64,000 nucleotides of DNA from the NCBI GenBank assembly GCA_050012495.1, contig JBEKHB010000001.1, positions 62,001 to 126,000 of the forward strand. Direction: 5' to 3'. The notes under the pieces were generated by a model, which was not told the DNA's origin, made no database searches, and worked only from the letters and a program-made list of their open reading frames with translations. Positions 26,478 to 34,807 of the stretch are shown here, piece after piece; position 1 is the stretch's first letter, and the number at the start of each line of letters is the position of its first letter. The position numbers were made by a program, and so were the translations under genes. Source of the DNA: BOG-1155 sp050012495 (GTDB lineage Bacteria > Desulfobacterota > Syntrophorhabdia > Syntrophorhabdales > WCHB1-27).

Positions 26478-26528
26478 ACCGTTTAAGCCCTGGGATGGTT
26501 GGATCCCGGGACTTAAACGGTTTTTTTT
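26478..26528 (+). terminator. Strong intrinsic terminator
   Basis: ACCGTTTAAGCCCTGGGAT pairs with ATCCCGGGACTTAAACGGT (one wobble and one mismatch), followed by eight Ts. Confidence 0.88.
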
Positions 26529-26568
26529 AGCCGCTTTGAGGCCCCGAAAGCCCGAAGCGGCTTTTTTT
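26529..26568 (+). terminator. Second, adjacent intrinsic terminator
   Basis: AGCCGCTT pairs perfectly with AAGCGGCT around an 18-base loop and is followed by seven Ts. It begins immediately after the previous terminator's T-run. Confidence 0.8.
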
Positions 26569-26585
26569 GTATGAAGGGAGGCGGA

Positions 26586-26774
26586 ATGCACAGGTTATCA
26601 GACGATCTTCAGAAGAAAGCAGACCATGCCGATGGGGAAGGTCCGGCCTGCATGACCGAGGAAAGGAAGCAGAGGACCCACGGGAGGAAGACCGGGGAAG
26701 ACGAGGAACTCCGGATAATGCAGCACTTCGTCAGAGATTTTATCGAGCGGCCGGACGACGCAGGGCCGCTCTGA
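26586..26774 (+). CDS. Small hypothetical protein
   Basis: An ORF of 62 residues, charged and without recognised motifs. AAGGGAGG lies four bases before the ATG. The C-terminus (IMQHFVRDFIERPDD) could form a helix. It sits between the tandem terminators and the CoA-transferase operon. Only the ribosome-binding site and position support it. Confidence 0.35.
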   Translation: MHRLSDDLQKKADHADGEGPACMTEERKQRTHGRKTGEDEELRIMQHFVRDFIERPDDAGPL

Positions 26775-26910
26775 TGAAATGGCGGGCTATTTCTAAAGGG
26801 CCTGTATCAGGCAGCTTTTTGCCAACAAGTGACAAAACAAGGCATGCCCGGTTCCCAGGGTAAATTGGGATTTGTAAATGCGTGTGCCCTGACTCATCGA
26901 GAAAAGGTTC

Positions 26911-26938
26911 TTGACAAAGAGACGGATGAAGGCATAAG
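26911..26938 (+). promoter_or_regulatory. Probable promoter of the CoA-transferase operon
   Basis: TTGACA and CATAAG separated by 16 bases, about 40 bases before the first subunit start. Confidence 0.5.
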
Positions 26939-26980
26939 GAAGAGGTGATGAGGGATGTGGAATGGGGCAAGGAGTGTGAC

Positions 26981-27958
26981 ATGAGTGGTTATCCGGAAAT
27001 CCGGGAGAAATTGACGACCGTTGAGGAAGCGGTCAGGCGATTCATCAAGGACGGCTGCCAGTTGGCTCTCGGAGGATTCACCGTGAACAGGAACCCGATG
27101 GCCCTTGCGCGCGAGATCATACGACAAGGCGTAAGAGATCTCCATATCGTCTGCCATTCCCAGGGCCAGGCGCTCGATTTACTCATCGGCGCCGGATGCG
27201 TCAAAAGGCTGGAAGTGGCATATGGTGCCAACGGCCGTTTTGCCTCCACGTGTATCCGCTTCAGAAAGGCAATAGAAAATGGAGAGATAGAAGTCGAGGA
27301 TTATTCCAACAACCAGATGAGCCTTCGATTCCTCGCCGGCTCCCTGGGCCTTCCCTTTATACCGAGCAGAACGGGATTGGGAACCGACATCGTCAATAAG
27401 GAGGGATTCGGGTCCGAGACGAGAAAAGAAGCAAAGGTAGCGCGGAAAAAGCTCGTCGTCACGAGCAACCCCTTTGCTGAAGACAAGGATGAAATCATCC
27501 TGCTCCCCGCCCTTAACCCCGATGTTGCCCTCGTCCATGCACAGTATGTGGGAGACGATGGCACCGTCAGGATAAAGGGCCTCACCTTTGCCGATTTGGA
27601 GCAGGCAAAGTCTGCCGATACGGTGATCGTGACCTGTGAAGAGATCGTGCCGAAGGCGTTCATCAGGCTCGACCCCGACCAGAATTCGCTGCCGCCTTTC
27701 CTCGTCGACGCGATAGTCAGGGTGCCTTACGGCGCCCACCCCACCGCATGCCGCCTCTTCTACGACTACGACCCGAAGCATTTGAACATGTACAAGTCCG
27801 TGGCAAAAGAGGACGACACGTTCAGGAAATATCTCGAAGAATGGGTTTTCAGCCCGAAGAGCCAGGCGGAGTATCTGGATAAGATAGGGGGGGCAGGGCT
27901 GATCAATATCAAGGCAAACACGATCATCGGTTATGCGCCCGGACTCGACCGGCGGTAA
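26981..27958 (+). CDS. CoA-transferase family I, subunit A (glutaconate-CoA-transferase-like)
   Basis: Alpha subunit of 325 residues, in a family that moves CoA between acyl-CoA and a free acid. Seen: DGCQLALGGFTVNRNPMALA, a GxGG-like CoA loop near the N-terminus, LGLPFIPSRTGLGTDI and VALVHAQYVGDDG. The ATG at 26981 has AAGGAG seven bases before it. An in-frame ATG at 26945, also with a good site, would add 12 residues. The beta subunit follows 13 bases later. With the ligase nearby this suggests carboxylic-acid activation in anaerobic catabolism. Confidence 0.82.
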   Translation: MSGYPEIREKLTTVEEAVRRFIKDGCQLALGGFTVNRNPMALAREIIRQGVRDLHIVCHSQGQALDLLIGAGCVKRLEVAYGANGRFASTCIRFRKAIENGEIEVEDYSNNQMSLRFLAGSLGLPFIPSRTGLGTDIVNKEGFGSETRKEAKVARKKLVVTSNPFAEDKDEIILLPALNPDVALVHAQYVGDDGTVRIKGLTFADLEQAKSADTVIVTCEEIVPKAFIRLDPDQNSLPPFLVDAIVRVPYGAHPTACRLFYDYDPKHLNMYKSVAKEDDTFRKYLEEWVFSPKSQAEYLDKIGGAGLINIKANTIIGYAPGLDRR

Positions 27959-27971
27959 GGAGGCAAGACCA

Positions 27972-28733
27972 ATGGGTGAGCATACGGAGAGGGAGATGAT
28001 GGCCATTAGCGCAGGGAGACTCATCAAGGACGGTGATATTCTTTTTGCCGGAACCGGGGTTTCCATGCTTGCCGCAACAGTCTCAAAGAAGATCCACGCC
28101 CCTCGATCAATTGTCTTTTTCGAGACAGGTGGAATAGACCCGTCGCTGGACGAGCTCCCCATGGCAGTTGCCGATTCAAGGGTCATGGACGGCTCTGCCC
28201 TCAACTCCGGGCTGGTTGATGCCTTTTCCATAGTCGGCCACAGGAAATTCCATTCGGTAGCCTTTCTCGGCGCAGCACAGATCGACAGATACGGAAATCT
28301 CAACTCCACCTGTATAGGCGATTATAAGAAACCGCGGGTCCGCTTCCCCGGAAGCGGCGGCGCCTGCGACGCGGCCTCGCTCGCCTCCGGGGTCATTATC
28401 TTCATGCAGATAGGGCGGAGCAGGTTTGTTGAAAAGCTCGACTATCTGACAAGTCCGGGCTGGCTCGAAGGCGGCGATTCCCGAAAGAATGCGGGATACA
28501 TTCGGGGAGGACCTATCGCGGTAGTGACGAACGTGGCTGTATTCAAATTCCACGAAACGACGAAGGAAATGTACCTCGCCGAGTATTATCCGGGGGTAAG
28601 CGTCGAGAGCATCACAGAAAATGTAAGCTTTCCCCTCGACGTATCGCGGGCTGTTGAGTCGGCGCCGCCGGGCGATGATGAGTTGAGGACCCTGAGGGAG
28701 GAGGTCGATCCACAGCGGCTGATACTCGCATAA
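27972..28733 (+). CDS. CoA-transferase family I, subunit B
   Basis: Beta subunit of 253 residues. Seen: DGDILFAGTGVSMLAATVSK, SIVFFETGGIDP (the glutamate in FETG is the likely catalytic residue that forms the glutamyl-CoA intermediate), VAFLGAAQIDRYGNLNSTCI and a C-terminal TNVAVFKF. TAAGGAGG eight bases upstream fixes the start. The two subunits form one operon. Substrate specificity cannot be assigned. Confidence 0.84.
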   Translation: MGEHTEREMMAISAGRLIKDGDILFAGTGVSMLAATVSKKIHAPRSIVFFETGGIDPSLDELPMAVADSRVMDGSALNSGLVDAFSIVGHRKFHSVAFLGAAQIDRYGNLNSTCIGDYKKPRVRFPGSGGACDAASLASGVIIFMQIGRSRFVEKLDYLTSPGWLEGGDSRKNAGYIRGGPIAVVTNVAVFKFHETTKEMYLAEYYPGVSVESITENVSFPLDVSRAVESAPPGDDELRTLREEVDPQRLILA

Positions 28734-28824
28734 AGACGCGCGTGTTCCATAGCCAGGCGCGTCCCGGTCCGGTTGAAGACGGGGGAGCGGGAGCCAAAGC
28801 TGTGAAAACATCCCATTTTAGTAG

Positions 28825-28852
28825 TGGCGGAGAGAGAGGGATTCGAACCCTC
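28825..28852 (-). other. 3' fragment of a tRNA-Ser gene (attachment-site scar)
   Basis: On the minus strand the 28 bases form a T-arm (GAGGG-TTCGAAT-CCCTC), the 3' acceptor strand TCTCTCC, discriminator G73 and CCA. This is exactly the 3' end of a serine tRNA. The matching 5' GGAGAGA is absent upstream, so it is not a whole tRNA. Such 3' fragments are left when an element integrates into a tRNA gene. Confidence 0.75.
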
Positions 28853-29249
28853 TTACCGTCAATGCCCGTGCGGGAATCCGGCGAGGAAGGCACAGAAAAG
28901 GAACAGAAGCACCCGGCCATGGCGAAGATTGTCAACGCTCTTTACAGAGAATCCGCTAAGCTGCGTCGATCCCGACGACTCCCCTGATATCATACTCCCT
29001 GAATATGTGCCGCATGTTTATTATCAGCTATTTCTGATCAACGCCGCTCTTCAGGATCAGGTCGATCAGCTCGGTCTTTTTGCAGGCTTCGGGCGATTTC
29101 TTCTTGAGGCCGAGATCCTCGCCATCGGCCACCGCACCTTCGGCCTCGCCTCCCTCAGTATCTTTGGTGATGAGAAAGCAAAGCTCTATCTCGCCGGCAC
29201 CCACGGTTTTTTTCTTGAGATACTCCTCGTGGAGTTGCCAGTCAGGAGG

Positions 29250-29380
29250 GACCAGCGCCTCTCCCTCCGCTCGTTCAATGACCTCATGGACAAGTGGTGC
29301 AGGCTCGCGGGCATAGCGCGCTATACGCCGCATGCGCTCAGGCACACGAAGGCGCAGCGAATCATGCACGATTCGCGCTA
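29250..29380 (+). pseudogene. Tyrosine recombinase fragment
   Basis: The plus frame contains SFNDLMDKWCRLAGIARYTP followed by HALRHTKAQRIM, which matches the box II region (H-x-L-R-H) of phage integrases. Upstream and downstream the frame no longer looks like a recombinase, and the second histidine and catalytic tyrosine are missing. Together with the adjacent tRNA-Ser fragment it suggests an old integration site. Confidence 0.5.
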
Positions 29381-30156
29381 CGGCACTCCTCTTTACGAAC
29401 CGGCAGCTCCGGCACAGGTCGCTCAGCTCCACCTTGGTCTGCCCCCAGCCAAACAAGGAGATGCAGCGGGTGGGGGAAATATAGATGGGCTACGTGAATA
29501 GGCACAGAAAAAATATATTCTTTGTCCCTATTTATTTGTCTTTCACAAGCGGGTCGGATTTTCTTCCCATTTGGCGATTTTGCAAAGGGTTAAAATGGCA
29601 ACAAGTTGTGATTTGACAAGGGGTTTGGCTTTCTTACCATTCAAGGGGATCAGGCAGGGTTCTGACCTGTGTTTTGACCCCTGCCACCCCGCTCGCTTGT
29701 ATCGTTATATACGCGAGGGAATAAAAAACAGTAGAAAAGTGAAATTTATACCAGGACAGGAAGAAAAATGGGGGTCAATTTTATGGAGGTACTGATAATC
29801 TTCTTTTATGTTTACTTCCCGGCAAGGGGGTGTATTCGTAACATCATAGAATCATTTGTATTGTACTTACTCTTAAACATTACCAATGTTTATGACCCCA
29901 CCCCCCCTATCGAAAACTTCCAGTTCCAGAGCGCCGTGCCCCCCCACTACGCTCAAAAAATTGGGGAGAAAACGAAAACCGATTTTACGGTTTCCACGGT
30001 TTTAGGGAAAAAGCGTTCCACGGTGAAAGTTGGCGGTTTTGCTCACTTTTGTTATTTTAGGCGCCCAGAGCGGGGAGGTGTCGGCAACCTTGCAAAAAAT
30101 ACAAAGTTTCACGTCGATTGCACCTATCGACCATCACGAATAGGAGGGGGTAACCA
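29381..30156. other. Non-coding, degenerate stretch
   Basis: No ORF here resembles a gene and codon structure is absent. It contains C-runs and A/T-rich segments, ending in a good ribosome-binding site for the integrase. I see no clear repeat or RNA. Confidence 0.5.
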
Positions 30157-31212
30157 TTGAAGACGTCACCGGCCATGCATCGCGGAATCGGGGCCCCCCG
30201 AACGCGACCACCCGAAATTCGAGCGGGTCAACCAATGACGGACGACCTGGAGAGGTTCTCACGCTATCTCACCATCCTGCGGGGGGTGTCGCCCAGGAGT
30301 GCGAGCCTCTATACCAGGCAGGTCGAGGCCTTTCTCTTCTGGATGGAAAAGGATGGCCGCACCATGGATCCCGCCGCGATGAGGCGCGAGGACGTGGAGG
30401 ATTTCTTCGAGCACAACTTCTACCGGCACGCCACGCTGAAGAAGCCCATGGCCGAGGGCAATTCCAACGCCACCAGGAACGCCAAGCAAACGGCCCTCGG
30501 TCATTATTTCAAATACCTGCTCCGCGAGAGGATGGTCGCGGAGGACATCACGGCCCTGATACCCAGGCCCAGGGTCGACTACAGCGCCGTTGAGAAGTTC
30601 ACGCATGGGGAGGTACAGCGGTTCTTCGCCGCCGCGGACATCACGAAGGAGAAGGGGCTGCGCGATGCCTGCGTTTTCATCCTGGCCGCCTTCGGGGGCC
30701 TGCGCGCAGGGGAGATCGTGGGGTTGACCCTTCAGAGCCTGATCGAGGAAAGCGCGGGCAGTCTGGATATTCACATCGTCGGGAAATTCTCGAAGCACCG
30801 CCAAATCTATCTCTGGAAGGCGCCGTCACGTCTGCTTTTCCTTTGGCGGTCCGTCAGAATCCTGCAGGGGGCCCGATCGACACACCCTCTCTTCATCACG
30901 TACAGCCGGGGGAGCCATCCCAGGGGGAACAGGCTGACGATCCACGACCTTGACAAGATGGTTAAGACCTACGCCAGGGTGATAGGCGCCGAGAAACCCA
31001 AAATCTCCATGCATATGTTCCGGGCTACCCACGCATCCGATCTCCGGCACATCGAGGGGTACGATACCCCGGCCATAGCGGAGCGCCTCGGCCACCGCAG
31101 CATCGCCACCACGGACAGATATATCCCCACGAGGGGGAGAATCCACAAGACGTATGCGAGCCTCGCGGCGTACTGGCGGGATGTCACAGGGCTGTGGGGA
31201 GGGGCAGAATGA
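30157..31212 (+). CDS. Tyrosine recombinase (phage/element integrase)
   Basis: Integrase of 351 residues. The N-terminal SAM-like core-binding domain spans about 30-125 (FSRYLTILRGVSPRSASLYT). The catalytic residues are all visible: R in GGLRAGEIVGL, K in GKFSKHRQIYL, H-x-x-R in HMFRATHA, H in LGHRSIATT and Tyr in TDRYIP. TTG is taken as start because AGGAGGGGG lies before it; an in-frame ATG at 30235 would remove 26 residues. It appears intact and leads a co-oriented gene series, its stop overlapping the next ATG. Confidence 0.88.
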   Translation: MKTSPAMHRGIGAPRTRPPEIRAGQPMTDDLERFSRYLTILRGVSPRSASLYTRQVEAFLFWMEKDGRTMDPAAMRREDVEDFFEHNFYRHATLKKPMAEGNSNATRNAKQTALGHYFKYLLRERMVAEDITALIPRPRVDYSAVEKFTHGEVQRFFAAADITKEKGLRDACVFILAAFGGLRAGEIVGLTLQSLIEESAGSLDIHIVGKFSKHRQIYLWKAPSRLLFLWRSVRILQGARSTHPLFITYSRGSHPRGNRLTIHDLDKMVKTYARVIGAEKPKISMHMFRATHASDLRHIEGYDTPAIAERLGHRSIATTDRYIPTRGRIHKTYASLAAYWRDVTGLWGGAE

Positions 31213-31499
31213 AACGACCGTACCGGCACGAATTCGTCTCGTCAGTGTGGCCGCTGTTTTTCTGGTTGAGATGCGTGAAATGCGGCGAGGAATTCAGGCG
31301 GGAAAAAGGTTGGCAAACGCAGACGGGACCGTACTACGGTGGCCATGGCGTTATTTTATCCCTCTGCCACGGGTGTGCTCCGACAAAGGAGGACGCCGAG
31401 CGAGTGCTTAAGGAGATCGCGGAGACGAAGAGAAAGGCCCGGCTGCTGGCTCCCACCACCGATGGCGCCCGGCCGGCCGGCCAAGGACGGTCCAAGTGA
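31209..31499 (+). CDS. Small zinc-ribbon-like protein
   Basis: A protein of 96 residues with CVKCGEEF and, about 30 residues later, CHGC, so a four-cysteine metal site is likely. The C-terminal third is basic. It overlaps the integrase stop by four bases (ATGA). Function unknown; such proteins are common in phage early regions. Confidence 0.65.
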   Translation: MKRPYRHEFVSSVWPLFFWLRCVKCGEEFRREKGWQTQTGPYYGGHGVILSLCHGCAPTKEDAERVLKEIAETKRKARLLAPTTDGARPAGQGRSK

Positions 31500-31765
31500 A
31501 ATCGGAGACCCGCGATGACCTCGACAGGCTGTTCCACCGCCTCTGCACCGACTTCGGCGAGGCATCGGGGAAAACAATCATCAGGACGATCATCGAGGAG
31601 CTTGGCGGCTTGCGCCTTTCCTTCCCCGACATGCGGGAGATGTCAAGGGAAGAGCGCGACATGCGGGTGCGCGCCAGGTTCCGGGGGAATAATTACGACG
31701 AACTTGCGAGCTACTTCAGGCTGTCGCCCAGGCAGGTGCGAAATATCATCAAAAAGGGGAAATAG
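31496..31765 (+). CDS. Mor-like transcription activator
   Basis: A protein of 89 residues resembling Mor/C activators of Mu-like phages. A helical N-terminus carries GKTIIRTIIEELGG. A C-terminal helix-turn-helix shows FRGNNYDELASYFRLSPRQV followed by RNIIKKG. It starts at a GTG that overlaps the upstream stop (GTGA). In Mu, Mor activates middle transcription; a similar role here is an inference from fold. Confidence 0.62.
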   Translation: MKSETRDDLDRLFHRLCTDFGEASGKTIIRTIIEELGGLRLSFPDMREMSREERDMRVRARFRGNNYDELASYFRLSPRQVRNIIKKGK

Positions 31766-31766
31766 A

Positions 31767-32564
31767 ATGGCCGACAAACACCTCATCATTGACAACCCGA
31801 CCGGCTTGCCCATGCTGCCGCTCGACGAGATCCACGTGTTCCAAAGCGACCTCAAGCTGCCGCCCACCCCGACGGACATGGACAAGCTGAAGCGCAGCAT
31901 ACTGGATCATCACCTCTTCATCGCAAAAGCCGTTTTCTTCGAGGACGGGATCGCCTACACCGAGGACGGGCACCAGACTCTCTACGCCCTCCACGAGCTT
32001 CAGGCGATGGGGTACACGAAAAGCACGGTGATCACTTACGCCATGGAAGATGGCCGGTTCGTCGAAAGGCAGCGCGTGCCTTACGATACGATCATGATCC
32101 CGTACCAGATCATCGTCCCCCAGGGCGACACTCAAGACGGCCGGAGAAAGGACGCCGCCGAGAAGCTCCTCCAGATCAACTCGCGGTACGCAAAGATCAA
32201 TCCGGCATCGAACTGGCTCGAGCAACTGGGTTTCTCGCTGCTGGACCTCGACGACCTGCTCTCGAAAATCTCGGTGCCGGACTTCGACATCCCGGAGCTT
32301 ACCGAGGATGACGAATACAGAAGGGAGTTTGAATCTTACGACAACGAGAACTGCCAGTATCCCATCGTTCCGAAGTTCAGCGAGAAATACGACGCGGTCA
32401 TCATCGTGAGCGACAACCAGACAGACACCGCCTTTCTGAAGACCGTGCTCGAGCTCGGGAGAGAGCAGACGTACAAAAACATCGTCGATAAGAAGAACAG
32501 CGGTATGGGTACCAGCATGGTCATTACCGCCTCGCGTTTTTCGCAATTATGGAAGGGGAGGTAG
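31767..32564 (+). CDS. ParB/sulfiredoxin-like domain protein
   Basis: A protein of 265 residues. The N-terminal half looks like a ParB/Srx domain: LPLDEIHVFQ, DKLKRSILDHHLFIAKAVFF and EDGHQTLYAL, where DGHQ replaces the usual GxR/H-R catalytic stretch. The middle has YAKINPASNWLEQLGFSLLD. Proteins of this kind accompany DNA methyltransferases and base-modifying enzymes in phages. The next genes are an HNH nuclease, a glycosyltransferase and a methyltransferase. It is clearly distinct from the true ParB at 44066. Confidence 0.65.
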   Translation: MADKHLIIDNPTGLPMLPLDEIHVFQSDLKLPPTPTDMDKLKRSILDHHLFIAKAVFFEDGIAYTEDGHQTLYALHELQAMGYTKSTVITYAMEDGRFVERQRVPYDTIMIPYQIIVPQGDTQDGRRKDAAEKLLQINSRYAKINPASNWLEQLGFSLLDLDDLLSKISVPDFDIPELTEDDEYRREFESYDNENCQYPIVPKFSEKYDAVIIVSDNQTDTAFLKTVLELGREQTYKNIVDKKNSGMGTSMVITASRFSQLWKGR

Positions 32565-32570
32565 TAGTCT

Positions 32571-33035
32571 ATGAGACATGGACTGTTTTTAGGAGGCGGA
32601 CGCAAAACCAGAACTTACCGCATCTGGGCCGCCATGCGCGAAAGATGTCACCGTCAGAATCATCCCTACTACAACGATTACGGCGGAAGAGGTATAACCG
32701 TCTGTGAGAGATGGAATTCTTTCGCAAACTTTCTTTCCGACATTGGCGAAGCGCCACCTGGTCTGACTATAGACCGCATAGACAACAACGGCAACTATGA
32801 GCCCGGAAACTGTAGATGGGCAACGATTAAGGAACAAAGCAATAATCGACGCGATAATGTCCTTCTTGAATATAGAGGGCAGACGCTCACAATTCCTCAA
32901 TGGGCCGAACAAACCGGGATAAATGTAAAAGTTATTGAGGCTCGACTGAGAAAGCTAAAATGGAGCGTTAGCGAAGCCCTCACGCGTGAAGTTCATCACG
33001 AATTTGGCCCAAGAAAAGCGCAGAGGTCCGAGTAG
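32571..33035 (+). CDS. Freestanding HNH-type homing endonuclease-like protein
   Basis: A protein of 154 residues with the phage-type HNH pattern TYRIWAAMRERC, YYNDYGGRGITVCERW, TIDRIDNNGNYEPGNCRW. The tail has a DNA-binding repeat-like segment (IPQWAEQTGINVKVIEARLR). The gene is visibly richer in A+T than its neighbours and splits the ParB-like and glycosyltransferase genes, which suggests insertion by homing. It begins six bases after the previous stop. Confidence 0.82.
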   Translation: MRHGLFLGGGRKTRTYRIWAAMRERCHRQNHPYYNDYGGRGITVCERWNSFANFLSDIGEAPPGLTIDRIDNNGNYEPGNCRWATIKEQSNNRRDNVLLEYRGQTLTIPQWAEQTGINVKVIEARLRKLKWSVSEALTREVHHEFGPRKAQRSE

Positions 33036-33038
33036 GTC

Positions 33039-33806
33039 ATGGAAATCAAGATCGTAATCCCCACGTATAAGCGGGCCGGCATGGTCCTTACGCACAAGAT
33101 CGCCCCCCACGCGATCCTTTCCGTCACCAGGTCCGAGGTACCCGCTTACAGGGCACTCTACCCGAACGTGGAGATCGACGAGCACCCCGACGACGTGGCC
33201 GGCATGGCGATGAAACGTCAGTTCATTTACGACCGGTTCGGCGATGTCCTCATGCTTGACGACGACCTGTCCCAGGTGTCGAGGCTCTACGTGGCATCGA
33301 ACAAGGTGCGCATCCAGAAGATGACGCCGGACGAAGTCTACGATCTGGTTCAATGGGCCGGCAACACCGCCCGCCTGTGCGGCTGCTATCTGTTCGGCTT
33401 CAACAAGAACCCGAGCCCGATCATCTACCGCCCCTGGCAGCCGATCAAGCTGTCCGGCTTCGTGACCGGTGCGGCAATGGGTATGCTCCGGGGGTCGCGC
33501 ATCTCCTTCAACCCGCTGGTGAGCGGCAGCATCGAGGACTTCTACGCTTCGGGCATCAACGCCTATTACCACCGGCGGGCGTTCATCGACACGCGCTTCT
33601 GCTTCGTCCAGGAAGAGACCTTCAAACGAACCGGCGGCATGGGCGCCACCAGGACGATGGATGACGAGAAGGAGGGCACGCTGTTTCTGCGCCGGCAGTT
33701 CGGCAGCGTGATCTCGATGAAGGAAGGGATGTACGGCGGCGGCGCGAAAGGGGCGAAGACCGTGAACCAGAATCCGTACGGGCGCACCATGACGATTCCG
33801 TTCTGA
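33039..33806 (+). CDS. Phage-type GT-A glycosyltransferase-like protein
   Basis: A protein of 255 residues starting IKIVIPTYKRAGMV, followed by GDVLMLDDDLSQV, whose DDD fits the metal/nucleotide site of GT-A enzymes. The conserved tail ends in NQNPYGRTMTIPF. It resembles the glycosyltransferases linked to TET/JBP-type or other DNA base modification in phages. Whether the acceptor is DNA is inference from the neighbouring ParB-like and methyltransferase genes. Degenerate copies of its 3' end occur twice more downstream. Confidence 0.65.
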   Translation: MEIKIVIPTYKRAGMVLTHKIAPHAILSVTRSEVPAYRALYPNVEIDEHPDDVAGMAMKRQFIYDRFGDVLMLDDDLSQVSRLYVASNKVRIQKMTPDEVYDLVQWAGNTARLCGCYLFGFNKNPSPIIYRPWQPIKLSGFVTGAAMGMLRGSRISFNPLVSGSIEDFYASGINAYYHRRAFIDTRFCFVQEETFKRTGGMGATRTMDDEKEGTLFLRRQFGSVISMKEGMYGGGAKGAKTVNQNPYGRTMTIPF

Positions 33807-33817
33807 GGAGAGGGCCT

Positions 33818-34396
33818 ATGACTTTCGAGGAACGCAGATTGAAACTGGTCCAGTTCAATACGGACTGGAAGTACCCGGGGGAGCTGGAATTCCTGAAGAA
33901 GACGCTCGACATCCGGCAAGGCGAGTCCGTGCTGGACTACGGCTGCGGCCTCGGCACGGCGGTCAAATACCTTAAAGAGCATACTCTCGGGGAGATTGCA
34001 GGGTACGACATCGAGAATTACACCGGCGGACATCCGGACTGGTTCAGGGACCGTCCGGAGGGAACTTTCGACAAGGTCTACCTGATGCACAGCATCGGGA
34101 CGTTCGAGCCCGTCTGGACCGAGCTTCTCAGGATCAACAGCCTTCTTAGACCTGGCGGGAAAGTCCTGGTCATCACGCCGAACAAAGACTTCATCACGCG
34201 GTTCAGGTACGAGACGCCGAAAGGGTTCATTGTGGACAAGGATGTCCTTCGGCACTTCACGTCCGACTGCCTGGAGTTCGCGCTGAAAGACTGCGGGTTC
34301 GTCGTCGAAAGGATCGGGGCGTTCGGACAGAGGCATGTTGACGGGATCTTTGAAAGGCTGTTCATAGAAGCGAGAACGGACGGACAAATACCGTGA
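33818..34396 (+). CDS. Class I SAM-dependent methyltransferase
   Basis: A protein of 192 residues with SAM-binding motif I VLDYGCGLGTAVKYL, motif II around AGYDIEN, and SLLRPGGKVLVITPNK (motif IV region). It lacks the NPPY/DPPY motif of N6-adenine methyltransferases, so it is more like a small-molecule, sugar or modified-base methylase. AGGAGAGGG precedes the start and the glycosyltransferase lies 11 bases upstream, so the two are co-translated. Confidence 0.8.
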   Translation: MTFEERRLKLVQFNTDWKYPGELEFLKKTLDIRQGESVLDYGCGLGTAVKYLKEHTLGEIAGYDIENYTGGHPDWFRDRPEGTFDKVYLMHSIGTFEPVWTELLRINSLLRPGGKVLVITPNKDFITRFRYETPKGFIVDKDVLRHFTSDCLEFALKDCGFVVERIGAFGQRHVDGIFERLFIEARTDGQIP

Positions 34397-34428
34397 ACCA
34401 GAACCGGCGCACGACGATACCCTTTGAA
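34393..34428 (+). repeat. Degenerate copy of the glycosyltransferase 3' end
   Basis: The sequence GTGAACCAGAA followed by GCGCAC and GACGATACCCTTT matches the end of the upstream glycosyltransferase gene (33765-33806) with a small deletion and loss of the stop. It overlaps the methyltransferase stop (GTGA). The ORF that continues from it to 34827 has no recognisable domain and is not called as a gene. Confidence 0.5.
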
Positions 34429-34807
34429 GCATTCGCCACCGCCGAAAGCCTTCCCCGTTGCGGTCCTTGCTCCTGGCGCTGGGAAGAGCCTACGCAACTC
34501 ACTCAGGAACAACGGGAGGACAAACAACCGCAGGGTACGCCGCTCTATTGCCGTCTGCTGTTCAATGCCTCGACTTGCCTTGGACCGTGTGCCAAAAATG
34601 AACTGCTGAAGCTGTGCCAAAATGAGGCTCATAAGGTTTCTGTGTACTTTCTATGCCTACGTGATGGCACACTTACACCTACGAAGCGAGGGGCGAGCTG
34701 GCAGCCAAGGATCACGCATTACCATGAAAAAGGAACGACAAAATCAGCCGTGACTGTAAGGAGTCGGCTGCATTGCCGGGTCATGTGCCAGTATTTGTGC
34801 ACCTTTC

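Larger units (their letters stand above)
26361..26568 (+). ncRNA. Structured leader or small RNA with tandem terminators
   Basis: A TTGACA at 26361 with a weak -10 near 26384 precedes a series of hairpins. These are GCAGT/ACTGC (26409-26425), GGGATAG/CTGTCCC (26446-26467), a terminator-like stem (26478-26521) with eight Ts, and a second stem with seven Ts. There is no open frame of note. It could be a free small RNA or an attenuated leader for the genes downstream. No known riboswitch class was recognised. Confidence 0.45.

Noticed and set aside
26243..26568. Possible known riboswitch in the hairpin region
   Set aside because: I compared it mentally with the common classes (TPP, cobalamin, c-di-GMP, fluoride, ZTP) and saw no matching core; it is reported only as an unassigned structured RNA.
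28742..29000. Plus-strand ORF opening with MAEREGFEPSYR
   Set aside because: This peptide is the usual false translation across the 3' end of a tRNA-Ser gene read on the opposite strand; the first part is not a gene.
29028..29456. Minus-strand ORF with a tidy helical C-terminus
   Set aside because: It overlaps the plus-strand recombinase fragment, has no recognised family, and the plus-strand motif HALRHTKAQRI is more specific.
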